In this document: positions 56,913 through 64,000 of the stretch, piece after piece | Numbering within the stretch: the first letter of the stretch is position 1 | Layout of the letters: every line of letters begins with the position of its first letter | Source of the DNA: Halosimplex halophilum | GTDB taxonomy: Archaea; Halobacteriota; Halobacteria; Halobacteriales; Haloarculaceae | Direction: 5' to 3' | NCBI RefSeq assembly: GCF_004698125.1 | Contig: NZ_ML214297.1 | Location: 124,001 to 188,000 of the forward strand | Length of the DNA: 64,000 bases | Notes under the pieces: model-generated | What the model was told of the DNA's origin: nothing | Database searches by the model: none | Seen by the model: only the letters and a program-made list of their open reading frames with translations | Translations under genes and position numbers: made by a program

Positions 56913-58763
56913 ATGTTCGAGAAGGTCCTCGTCGCGAACCGCGGCGAGATCGCCGTCCGCGTGATGCGAGCCTGCGAGGAGCTGGGGGTCGGGACGGTCG
57001 CCGTCTACAGCGAGGCCGACAAACACGCCGGCTTCGTCCGCTACGCCGACGAGGCGTACAACGTCGGCCCCGCCCGCGCGGCCGACTCCTACAACGACGG
57101 GGAGGCCGTCATCGAGGCCGCGAAGAAGGCCGGCGCCGACGCCATCCACCCGGGCTACGGCTTCATGGCCGAGAACGCCGACTTCGCCGCCCGCGTCGAG
57201 GAGACCGACGGGATCACGTGGATCGGTCCCTCCAGCGAGGCGATGGAGCGGCTCGGCGAGAAGACCCACGCCCGCAAGGTGATGCAGGAGGCCGACGTGC
57301 CCATCGTCCCCGGCACCACCGAGTCCGTCGAGGACCCCGAGCAGGTGGTCGAATTCGGCGAGGAACACGGCTTCCCGGTCCTCATCAAGGCCGAGGGCGG
57401 CGGCGGCGGCATGGGCCAGGAGGTCGTCGAGAGCGCCGAGGACGCCGAGGAGGCGCTGGAGACCGCCCAGCGCGAGGGCGAGGCGTACTTCTCGAACGCG
57501 TCGGTCTACCTGGAGCGGTTCCTCGACAACGCCCGCCACGTCGAGGTGCAGATCATCGCCGACAAACACGGCAACGTCCGCCACGTCGGGGAACGAGACT
57601 GCTCGCTCCAGCGCCGCCAGCAGAAGGTCATCGAGGAGGGACCGAGCCCGGCGCTGACCGACGAGTTACGCGAGCAGATCCGCGAGGCGGCCCGCAGAGG
57701 CGCCGACGCCGGCGACTACTACAACGCCGGCACCTTCGAGTTCCTCGTCGAGGACGAACAGCGCAACGACGAGGGCCTGCTCGACGCCGACACGGACTTC
57801 TTCTTCCTCGAAGTCAACACGCGCATCCAGGTCGAGCACACCGTCACGGAGGAGCTGACGGACATCGACCTCGTGAAGTGGCAGATCCGGGTCGCCGCCG
57901 GCGAGGAGATCACCTTCGATCAGGACGACGTGGAACTGGCGGGTCACGCGATGGAGTTCCGGATCAACGCCGAGAACGCCGCCAACGACTTCGCGCCCGC
58001 CACGGGCGGTGAGTTCGAGGTGTACGACACCCCAGGTGGTATCGGCGTCCGGGTCGATGACGCCCACCGCCAGGGCGACGAGCTGGTCACCGACTACGAC
58101 TCGATGATCGCGAAGCTCATCACGTGGGGCGAGGACCGCGAGGAGTGCATCGCCCGCGGCAAGCGCGCGCTGGCCGACTACGAGATCCGGGGCTTCCCGA
58201 CGATCATCCCGTTCCACCGGATGATGCTCACCGACGAGCCGTTCCTCGAAGGCAGGCACACCACGAAGTACCTCGACGAGGACCTGGACCACGACCGCAT
58301 CGAGGCGGCCCAGGAGCGCTGGGGCACCGAGTCGTCGGGGGGCGACGACGAGGACGAAGAGGTCGTCGAGCGGGAGTTCACCGTCGAGGTCAACGGCAAG
58401 CGCTTCGAGGTCGAGCTGGAGGAGCGGGGCGCGCCCGCCATTCCCACCGGCGGCGACGGCGCCGGTAGCGGCGGTCAGCAGGCCCAGCGGCCCCAGCCGG
58501 GCGGTGGCGGCGGGTCGGGTGGCGGCGACTCCGGCGGCGTCTCCGCCGAGGGCCAGGAGATCACCGCGGAGATGCAGGGGACGATCCTCGAAGTGAACGT
58601 CGCGGAGGGCGACGAGGTCGCCGCGGGCGACGTGCTCTGCGTGCTGGAGGCGATGAAGATGGAGAACGACATCGTCGCCGAGAGCGCCGGCACCGTGACC
58701 GCCGTCGCCGTCAGCGAGGGCGAGTCCGTCGACATGGGCGACACGATGTTCGTGCTGGACTGA
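56913..58763 (+). CDS. pccA: Acyl-CoA carboxylase alpha subunit: biotin carboxylase plus biotin carboxyl carrier
   Basis: 616 residues. The biotin carboxylase part (1-~455) opens with [20 protein letters not shown], has the ATP-grasp GGGGMGQ loop, [20 protein letters not shown] (here [20 protein letters not shown]) and [16 protein letters not shown] Gly/Gln/Pro linker (~510-545) follows. The BCCP domain (~550-616) has the biotinylated Lys582 in EAMKMEND. Carboxylates biotin with bicarbonate and ATP, then passes CO2 to PccB. The specificity (acetyl or propionyl) is set by PccB. The partner gene is 3.3 kb away instead of adjacent. Own promoter. Confidence 0.95.
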   Translation: MFEKVLVANRGEIAVRVMRACEELGVGTVAVYSEADKHAGFVRYADEAYNVGPARAADSYNDGEAVIEAAKKAGADAIHPGYGFMAENADFAARVEETDGITWIGPSSEAMERLGEKTHARKVMQEADVPIVPGTTESVEDPEQVVEFGEEHGFPVLIKAEGGGGGMGQEVVESAEDAEEALETAQREGEAYFSNASVYLERFLDNARHVEVQIIADKHGNVRHVGERDCSLQRRQQKVIEEGPSPALTDELREQIREAARRGADAGDYYNAGTFEFLVEDEQRNDEGLLDADTDFFFLEVNTRIQVEHTVTEELTDIDLVKWQIRVAAGEEITFDQDDVELAGHAMEFRINAENAANDFAPATGGEFEVYDTPGGIGVRVDDAHRQGDELVTDYDSMIAKLITWGEDREECIARGKRALADYEIRGFPTIIPFHRMMLTDEPFLEGRHTTKYLDEDLDHDRIEAAQERWGTESSGGDDEDEEVVEREFTVEVNGKRFEVELEERGAPAIPTGGDGAGSGGQQAQRPQPGGGGGSGGGDSGGVSAEGQEITAEMQGTILEVNVAEGDEVAAGDVLCVLEAMKMENDIVAESAGTVTAVAVSEGESVDMGDTMFVLD

Positions 58764-58811
58764 GACCGCGGCCGTCCGGGTCCGAGCCCGGAGTGTCCCG
58801 CCGACCGACAC

Positions 58812-58820
58812 GGTTTAGTC
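58812..58820 (+). promoter_or_regulatory. TATA box for the zinc-ribbon membrane protein
   Basis: GGTTTAGTC lies 23-31 nt before the ATG at 58843. A second AT-rich run (AAATTAATATCG, about 58825-58836) directly precedes the start. Confidence 0.45.
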
Positions 58821-58842
58821 GCCGAAATTAATATCGTTCGAC

Positions 58843-59397
58843 ATGACCGACGACCGGACACCGCTGGTCTCGCTCGCCGACGAGGCGTCGGCGCTGCTGT
58901 CCGGCGCCGCCGGCTGGCTGCTCGTCTGGCTGGGACTGTCCGGCGTCGCCGTCGTCGCGGCCCGGGCCGCGAGCGGAACGGTCTGGTCGCCGTGGCCGGC
59001 GCTGGTCGCGCTGGCGCTCTCGGTCGTCGCCGTCGCCGCGGGCGTCGCCGTCAACCCGCGGTTCGAGCGAGCGTACGCCCGCTCGCGGTTCGGCCGCGTC
59101 CCGACGGTCGAGCGCCGGGCGGTCCGCCCGTCGGAGGCGACCGACGAACCCTGCGTCGTCTGCGGGGGGCCCGTCGACGCCGGCCTCTGCCGGCGCTACC
59201 GCGAGGAGGCCGTCGTCGCCGGCGTCCCCGTCTCCGCGAGCGACGGCGAGGAGAACCACTACTGCCTCGACTGCGCCGCCGCCGAACTCGGGATCGACGC
59301 TGGGACGACCCCCGACGCGGAGGCGGCCGACGGGTCCCCGCCCGAGGCCGACCCGGAGTCCGACAGCGACGGCGAGCGCATCGCCGACTCGGGGTGA
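58843..59397 (+). CDS. Membrane protein with a zinc-ribbon-like C-terminal domain
   Basis: 184 residues, not recognised. Two membrane helices at about 20-43 and 49-70 (GWLLVWLGLSGVAVVAARAA, PALVALALSVVAVAAGVAVN). A Cys-rich part follows: CVVCGGPVDAGLC at ~107-119 and HYCLDCAA at ~144-151, two C-x2-C pairs that fit one zinc ribbon. Acidic disordered tail. The ribbon side should be cytoplasmic because an Arg-rich stretch (FERAYARSRFGRVPTVERRA) follows the second helix. Partner unknown. Confidence 0.7.
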   Translation: MTDDRTPLVSLADEASALLSGAAGWLLVWLGLSGVAVVAARAASGTVWSPWPALVALALSVVAVAAGVAVNPRFERAYARSRFGRVPTVERRAVRPSEATDEPCVVCGGPVDAGLCRRYREEAVVAGVPVSASDGEENHYCLDCAAAELGIDAGTTPDAEAADGSPPEADPESDSDGERIADSG

Positions 59398-59462
59398 CGC
59401 CCCCGGGCGGGACCGGGCCGGGAGTACAAGACTTATGAAAACTCGCCGAGGTGATCCGGTAG

Positions 59463-60776
59463 ATGGTCCCCGACAGTTCCCTCTCCAGGCGTCAGGTGCT
59501 CGCGAGCGGCGGCGCGGCGGGCGCGCTGCTGGGCGGCGGCGTCCTGGCGCGTCGCCTCCTCCCGACAGCCGCCGGGCGGTCACCGGACGGGTGGCCGATG
59601 GTCGCCCGCGACCCCGGCGGCACGGCCTACGCGCCCGAAGCCGACCCGCCGACCGACGGGGTCAAGGTGCGCTGGAAGTACGGACTACCGCCCTGGCCGG
59701 GTGCAGACGTGCGCCCCGCACCCGTCGTCGCCGGCGGCGTGGTCTACGCGGTCGGTCCGCACGAGTCGATGCCCCCTCACAGCCCCGAACTGGTCGCCCT
59801 GTCGGCGAGTGAGGGGAGTGTGCTGGCGCGCGCTCGGCGGCCGGTCCGGAGCGCGCCGGCGGTCGCGCCCGCCCGCGCCTACCGGGCTCGGACCGTCGCA
59901 ACGCTGGAAACGCCGACGTTCGACCCCCACCGGCTGGTCGGACTTCCGGGCGCCGACGCCGGCACGGGCGGGTGGCTCGGCGGGGGCGAGTCCGCCCCGT
60001 GGACCGGCACCGACGCGACCCGGTGGACGGCGTCGGTCGACGCGGACTCGGACAGCTACAGCCGGATCCGCTTCGGCGGAGCCACGACGCCGCCGCCCGT
60101 CGCCGTCGGCGACGCGCTCGTGACGTTCTTCCGGGGGACGCTCGCTGCGGTCGACGGGAGCAGCGGCGCGGTCCGGTGGACGAGCGACGAGGGACTGCCG
60201 GCCACACGCCCGGCCGTCCGCGACGGCGCCGCCTACGTCGTCGGTCCCGACCGGGGCGTCCGCAGCTACGACCTCGCGACCGGGGCGAGCACCGACCTGT
60301 CGGTCGACCTCCCGGGCCGGCCGATGTACCTCGCGGCGACCCCGGCCCGGCTGTACGTCGCTGGCCAGGGGTGGGTCAGCGCGCACTCGTTCGACGGCTC
60401 TGCCGACTGGCGGGCCACGTTCCCCGAGGGGGCGTCGGTGCCGGCCGGGCCGGTCGCCGTCGCCGACGGGACGGTCTACGTCCGGCGCGCGGACACGACC
60501 GCGACGCGGCTGTGCGCCCTCGACGCCGATGACGGCTCGGTCCGCTGGGTCTGCGAGGGCGTGACGCCGAGCGAGGCGGCGTACCTCCCGGCGGCGACCG
60601 ACGACGCGGTGTACGTTCCGACCGACGCGGGCGGGCTGGCGGCGGTCGACGCCGACGACGGGTCGGTCCGCTGGCGGTTCGACCCCGGCACGGAACCGTG
60701 TTCGCCCGCCGCCATCGTCGACGACGCCGTGTACGTCGTCGGGAGCGAACACCTCTACGCGCTGGAGGAACCATGA
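59463..60776 (+). CDS. Tat-exported PQQ-like beta-propeller protein
   Basis: 437 residues. Tat signal SLSRRQVLASGGAAGALLGG. The rest is built of ~40-residue propeller blades with the alternation 'W..G...V..L/A.DG..G...W' , e.g. LAAVDGSSGAVRWTSDEGLP, RLCALDADDGSVRWVCEG and GLAAVDADDGSVRWRFDPG. No PQQ-specific dehydrogenase ligand set is seen, so it is an extracellular binding or scaffold protein rather than a clear enzyme. Its stop overlaps the next ATG (ATGA), which ties it to a membrane partner. Confidence 0.82.
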   Translation: MVPDSSLSRRQVLASGGAAGALLGGGVLARRLLPTAAGRSPDGWPMVARDPGGTAYAPEADPPTDGVKVRWKYGLPPWPGADVRPAPVVAGGVVYAVGPHESMPPHSPELVALSASEGSVLARARRPVRSAPAVAPARAYRARTVATLETPTFDPHRLVGLPGADAGTGGWLGGGESAPWTGTDATRWTASVDADSDSYSRIRFGGATTPPPVAVGDALVTFFRGTLAAVDGSSGAVRWTSDEGLPATRPAVRDGAAYVVGPDRGVRSYDLATGASTDLSVDLPGRPMYLAATPARLYVAGQGWVSAHSFDGSADWRATFPEGASVPAGPVAVADGTVYVRRADTTATRLCALDADDGSVRWVCEGVTPSEAAYLPAATDDAVYVPTDAGGLAAVDADDGSVRWRFDPGTEPCSPAAIVDDAVYVVGSEHLYALEEP

Positions 60777-61630
60777 GCGACGAGCGCGACGCGACCGCCG
60801 GGGGTTCCGGAGCGCCGACTTCCGGTGAACCGTCCGGCGAGACCGACGGCGGCTATCCGACCGGCCCCGCGGTCGAGCGCGACGACCGGGTACCCCTCAC
60901 GGGAACCGGCCTGGTCCGCGAGAGTGCCGTCCGCCTGCGTCGGAACCCGAGCGCCTTCCTCGCCATGCTTCTGGCGGGACTGGCGGTCGCGGTCGTCGAC
61001 TGGGTCCGCCTGGCCGACCCGGTTCCGGTCGCCGCCTTCGAGGGCATCACCGCCGGACGCGTGACGGTCCACTACGGGATCATGGTGAGCGTCCCCGCGG
61101 GCGTGTCGACGCCGCTGTCGGCGCTGGCCGGCCTGAAGCCCGGCTGGCTGGCCTGGGTCGCGGCGCTGGAACTGTTCCGGGCCGCGGCGCTCGCGGCGGC
61201 CGGCGTCTACGCGTTCGCGACGCTGCTCGACGCCGAGCCGAGTCGTGGGGCAGCGGCCCGCTACGGCCTCGCCTTCGGCGCCCTCGCGCTGCTCCGGGCG
61301 TTCGCCCCCAGCGCCGACGTGCCGCTGCTCGTCGGGCTCCCGTTCGTCGCGCTGTACGTCTACGTCGTCGCCCACCTGGTCGCGCTCCCGGCACTGCTCG
61401 TCGAGGGCGCGTCGATCCCCGACGCGCTCGGGCGGAGCTGGGGGCTGGCGACCGGCCACGGCTGGGCGCTGGCCGGCGTCGTCGTGGTCCTCGGCCTCGC
61501 GACCTACCTCGCGGGGAGCGCGCCCGTCGGGGGTCCGGTTCTGGCGAGCGCCGTCGCGGCCGTGCAGGTCGGGACCGTCGCCGCGTTCGTCCGGCGGGCG
61601 CGGCGGACCGACCGGGCCGCCGCGGCGTGA
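60773..61630 (+). CDS. Polytopic membrane protein paired with the propeller protein
   Basis: 285 residues. After a 40-residue polar leader there are about six hydrophobic helices (FLAMLLAGLAVAVVDWVRLA, LEFRAAALAAAGVYAFATL-type, FVALYVYVVAHLVALPALLV, WALAGVVVVLGLATYLAGSA). I recall similar haloarchaeal membrane proteins under DUF7847 but cannot confirm. The start shares 4 nt with the propeller gene stop, so the pair is co-translated and may act together at the cell surface. The function is unknown. Confidence 0.7.
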   Translation: MSDERDATAGGSGAPTSGEPSGETDGGYPTGPAVERDDRVPLTGTGLVRESAVRLRRNPSAFLAMLLAGLAVAVVDWVRLADPVPVAAFEGITAGRVTVHYGIMVSVPAGVSTPLSALAGLKPGWLAWVAALELFRAAALAAAGVYAFATLLDAEPSRGAAARYGLAFGALALLRAFAPSADVPLLVGLPFVALYVYVVAHLVALPALLVEGASIPDALGRSWGLATGHGWALAGVVVVLGLATYLAGSAPVGGPVLASAVAAVQVGTVAAFVRRARRTDRAAAA

Positions 61631-61717
61631 CGGCCGACTGGGGCCCGCGTCGGGCACGGCCGGGCGGACCGCGCCGGCTCCGGACCACTTACGGTCGCGC
61701 CCGAGAGATGGACGGCC

Positions 61718-62674
61718 ATGCAGGAGACGCGCGAGCGGGTCCTCGACGCGCTGTCCGAGGGGCCGGTCACCGGGCCGGAGCTGGCCGAGCGGCTGGACGT
61801 GTCGCGGGCGGCCGTCTGGAAGCACGTCGAGGCGCTCCGGGAGGCGGGCTTCGAGGTCGCGAGCGGCGACGCGGGGTACGAACTGGTCGCGGTCCCCGAG
61901 TTCGGCGGCGCGGCCGTCGAGTACGGGCTGGCGGCTCCCTTCGACGTGGAGTTCCACGAGTCGATCCCCAGCACGAACGCCCGTGCCCGCGACCTCGCGG
62001 GGGAGGGCGCCGCCGACGTGGCCGTCCTCGCCGACGAGCAGACCGGCGGCCGGGGCCGACTCGACCGGGAGTGGTCCTCCCCGAGCGGCGGGGTCTGGCT
62101 GAGCCTGCTGGTGCGGCCGGACGTACCGGCCACCCACGCGCCCGCGTTCACGCTCGCAGCGGCGGTGGCCGTCGCACGGGCCGCTCGCGAGGCCGGTGTC
62201 GACGCGCGGATCAAGTGGCCCAACGACGTGGTCGTCCCCGCCGAGGACGCCGACGGCGACGGGATCGAGCGGAAGCTCGCGGGGATCCTCACGGAGATGG
62301 AGGGCGAGGCCGACCGCGTCTCGTGGGTCGTCGTCGGGATGGGGATCAACGCCAACGTCGACCCCGCGGACCTGCCGAGCGAGGCGCGACCGGCGACGCT
62401 GTCGGCGGAGGCAGGCGAGGTCGACCGGCGGGTGTTCACCCAGCGCGTGCTGGAGGAGTTCGACGACCTGCGCGGTGACCTGGAGTCGGTCGTGCCCGCG
62501 TGGCGCGAGCACGCGACGACGCTCGGCAAGCGCGTCCGCGTCGACACGCCCGGCGGCGAGGTCGTCGGCGAGGCCGTCGACGTGACGTTCCCGGGAACGC
62601 TCGTCGTCGACACCGGCGACGAGCGGGTAACGGTCACCGCCGGCGACTGCGAGCACCTGCGCCCGGTCGAGTGA
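61718..62674 (+). CDS. birA: Biotin-protein ligase BirA with N-terminal helix-turn-helix
   Basis: 318 residues. The N-terminal ~65 residues are a winged helix (TRERVLDALSEGPVTGPELA, RAAVWKHVEALREAGFEVAS). The ligase domain has the biotin/ATP loop STNARARDLAGEGAADVAVL, QTGGRGRLDREWSSPSGGVW and AIKWPNDVVV-type IKWPNDVVV. The C-terminal SH3-like part is present. It joins biotin to Lys582 of the carrier domain encoded at 56913, so enzyme and substrate genes are 3 kb apart. The HTH suggests that it may also repress biotin-related genes, as in E. coli; this is not shown here. Confidence 0.93.
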   Translation: MQETRERVLDALSEGPVTGPELAERLDVSRAAVWKHVEALREAGFEVASGDAGYELVAVPEFGGAAVEYGLAAPFDVEFHESIPSTNARARDLAGEGAADVAVLADEQTGGRGRLDREWSSPSGGVWLSLLVRPDVPATHAPAFTLAAAVAVARAAREAGVDARIKWPNDVVVPAEDADGDGIERKLAGILTEMEGEADRVSWVVVGMGINANVDPADLPSEARPATLSAEAGEVDRRVFTQRVLEEFDDLRGDLESVVPAWREHATTLGKRVRVDTPGGEVVGEAVDVTFPGTLVVDTGDERVTVTAGDCEHLRPVE

Positions 62675-62707
62675 AGGGGAGACGGGCGGACGGTCAGACC
62701 GGCCGTC

Positions 62708-63211
62708 TCAGGAGCTCTCGACGCCGGCCGCGGGGTCGGCGTCGGCCTCGACGACCTCGTCGGCCTCGACGGCGCCCTCGCTGACCGGCACCGTCACGAC
62801 GGGCACGGCCGACTTCCGGACGACCCGCTCGGCGACGCTCCCCAGCAGCAGGCGGTCGATCCCGCCGCGGCCGTGGGTGCCCATCACCACCACGTCGACG
62901 GGCTGGTCGCGCGTGTAGCGGACGATCTCGGTGCTCGGCGTCCCCTCGACGGTCTCGGCCTCGACGGCCACGTCGTCGGGGGCCAGCCGCTGGACCCCCT
63001 CCAGCGCCGTCTCGCCCTCCGACTCCAGGACGTTGCGGACGCCCTCCCAGGAGGTCTCCATCGGGAGCCCGGTGAAACTCGTCGCGTCGACGACGTACAG
63101 CGCCTGAATCGTCGCATCGTGGACCCGCGCCAGTTCCCCCGCGTGGTCGACCACCCGCTCGATGCCCGCCGAGCCGTCCGTCGGCAGCAGGATCGTGTCG
63201 TACATCCCCAT
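62708..63211 (-). CDS. Universal stress protein (UspA family)
   Basis: 167 residues, one Usp domain. Opening MYDTILLPTDGSAGIERVVD and the ATP-binding motif GTHGRGGIDRLLLGSVAERV (G-x2-G-x9-G-S) near the C-terminal third, then VPVVTVPV. ATP-binding type by the motif. A short acidic C-terminal tail follows. The ATG at 63211 gives MGMYDT; a second ATG at 63205 gives MYDT, equally possible. Confidence 0.9.
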   Translation of the reverse strand: MGMYDTILLPTDGSAGIERVVDHAGELARVHDATIQALYVVDATSFTGLPMETSWEGVRNVLESEGETALEGVQRLAPDDVAVEAETVEGTPSTEIVRYTRDQPVDVVVMGTHGRGGIDRLLLGSVAERVVRKSAVPVVTVPVSEGAVEADEVVEADADPAAGVESS

Positions 63212-63334
63212 GCCAGTACGTACCACGCACGGCGGTATAACACTTCGGCAGGATCGGACGGGCCACGTCGAGAGCACGGCAGAGACGGGATCAGGACGGA
63301 GAGAGCGGCAGGAGGATGGCTCGCCGTCCGTCGG

Positions 63335-63691
63335 TCAGGCGCCGGCCATCTCCCGGCAGGACTCCGCGCACTCCTGCAGCACGTCGGCGCAGACCTGGCA
63401 GTGGTCGGCGTCGTGCTTGCCGCACTCCTCGGCGCAGGCCTCGCAGGCGTCGGCGCAGGCCTCGGCGAGCGTGGAGCTGAACTGCGAGTCGCGGGCCATG
63501 AACCGGGCGTGCAGCGAGGCGAGGTCGGCCACGTCCCGACAGAGCCGGGCGCACTCCTCCATCTCGGCGTCGCCGAGACACTCGTCGGCGCACCACTCGC
63601 AGACCTCGGCGGCCTCGTTGCAGTTCTCGATGCACTCGCGCTGCTCGTCGCTCAGGCGGTCGATCCTGGAGACGGTGTCGGCAAGTGACAT
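63335..63691 (-). CDS. Cys-rich four-helix-bundle protein (DUF326 family; copper-binding Csp-like)
   Basis: 118 residues with many Cys. Pattern: CIENCNEAAEVCEWCADECLG in the first half, CARLCRD in the middle, and ACADACEACAEECGKHDADH then CQVCADVLQECAESCREMAG at the end. This repeated C-x3-C/C-x2-C spacing on helices is that of DUF326/Csp copper-storing four-helix bundles. No signal peptide or Tat motif is seen from the ATG at 63691, so it is cytoplasmic. A copper-storage or thiol-stress role is inferred by family. Monocistronic. Confidence 0.85.
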   Translation of the reverse strand: MSLADTVSRIDRLSDEQRECIENCNEAAEVCEWCADECLGDAEMEECARLCRDVADLASLHARFMARDSQFSSTLAEACADACEACAEECGKHDADHCQVCADVLQECAESCREMAGA

Positions 63692-63811
63692 TGCGTGTTC
63701 GGATAGGCGTGTGATTCCAGTCAACACACTGCCTGTATCTCCAAGCGGTGCCGTCCGAACAGTGGATCGGCCGATATCGGTGCCTTCGGGACGGTAGCGG
63801 GGGCGTACCGC

Positions 63812-64000
63812 TCAGCGCTCGGGCAGGTACACGTCGGTCACGTCGGCGACGCCGGCGCGGCGGACGACGGCACGGACGACATCCTGCGCGCCCGCGAGGT
63901 TGTCGGAGTCGCCGTCGAGCACCAGCAGTTTGGCGTCGCGGCCGGGCTCGACGAGCCCGCAGTTGCGGTCGGCGATCTCGGCGCCGTTGACCGTCGCCAT
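63812..64000 (-). CDS. Amidohydrolase-family protein, 3' end only
   Basis: The gene begins beyond the right edge; only the last 62 codons are inside. They read MATVNGAEIADRNCGLVEPG then DAKLLVLDGDSDNLAG, a typical end of metal-dependent amidohydrolases (cytosine deaminase/dihydroorotase-like superfamily), where the last part returns to the N-terminal beta-sandwich. The catalytic barrel with the metal ligands is outside the window, so substrate and activity cannot be judged. The Met at the edge is internal, not the start. Confidence 0.75.
   Translation of the reverse strand: MATVNGAEIADRNCGLVEPGRDAKLLVLDGDSDNLAGAQDVVRAVVRRAGVADVTDVYLPER

Noticed and set aside
1-64000. Mobile elements, integrases, rRNA genes and CRISPR-Cas genes
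   Set aside because: None was recognised. There is no transposase-like product, no long terminal inverted repeat pair, and no attachment-site duplication at the tRNA-Leu gene.

Overview
This 64 kb window is chromosomal DNA from a halophilic archaeon (class Halobacteria). The evidence is the high GC content, the very acidic proteins, Tat-type secretion signals, the archaellum operon, ribosomal protein S17e, a Rieske/cytochrome b complex paired with a halocyanin, an uncapped tRNA gene without encoded CCA, and AT-rich TATA boxes about 25-32 nt before many start codons, which implies mostly leaderless mRNAs. Genus cannot be settled from the sequence alone. No insertion sequence, integrase, CRISPR array or rRNA was seen, and the window reads as ordinary core chromosome. 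Most ORFs opposite real genes are shadows caused by high GC.

Layout. 1-1.3 kb: end of a split UxaA-type sugar-acid dehydratase. 1.4-1.9 kb: cyclophilin. 2.2-9.7 kb: a complete peptide-type ABC transporter operon (binding protein, two permeases, two ATPases, a small membrane protein). Its binding protein appears to be circularly permuted. 9.8-11.6 kb: small haloarchaeal proteins and tRNA-Leu(TAA). 11.6-31.7 kb: a full taxis and motility island. The leftward operon cheB-cheA-cheR-HEAT-cheF carries signalling and the adaptor that couples it to the motor. The rightward side carries cheW, a KaiC-like ATPase, a winged-helix regulator with a small membrane partner, one archaellin, cheY-cheC-cheD, and arlCE-arlF-arlF2-arlG-arlH-arlI-arlJ. 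The ArlF gene is duplicated and no separate arlD is present. Behind arlJ lies a 340 bp non-coding stretch packed with inverted repeats.

32-41 kb: membrane protein, SRAP-domain DNA-protein crosslink sensor, S17e, aspartate-semialdehyde dehydrogenase, an SPFH/stomatin protein, a 2-hydroxyacid dehydrogenase, and an arsenic operon (arsR-acr3-arsC, leftward). 41-46.4 kb: a respiratory bc-type complex cluster (membrane protein, halocyanin, small subunit, Rieske, cytochrome b in two pieces, two small membrane proteins). 46.5-51.9 kb: class V aminotransferase, glycerophosphodiesterase, short-chain dehydrogenase, a protein with an Ala/Gly/Cys tail, a sodium:neurotransmitter-type symporter and a uracil-DNA-glycosylase-like protein.

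52-64 kb: biotin metabolism and carbon flow. The carboxyltransferase subunit, the biotin carboxylase/BCCP subunit and a BirA-type biotin ligase lie within 11 kb, interrupted by a YndJ/DUF4166 pair, a DUF1059 protein and a lone 2-oxoacid dehydrogenase E1 alpha. The carboxyltransferase gene appears to be preceded by a 19-codon leader ORF that overlaps its start. The window ends with a PQQ-like propeller plus membrane protein, a universal stress protein, a Cys-rich four-helix-bundle protein and the 3' end of an amidohydrolase.

The best candidates for something new are the permuted binding protein, the leader ORF of the carboxyltransferase, the hairpin array behind arlJ, the ArlF duplication, and the KaiC/winged-helix/membrane-protein trio inside the motility island.
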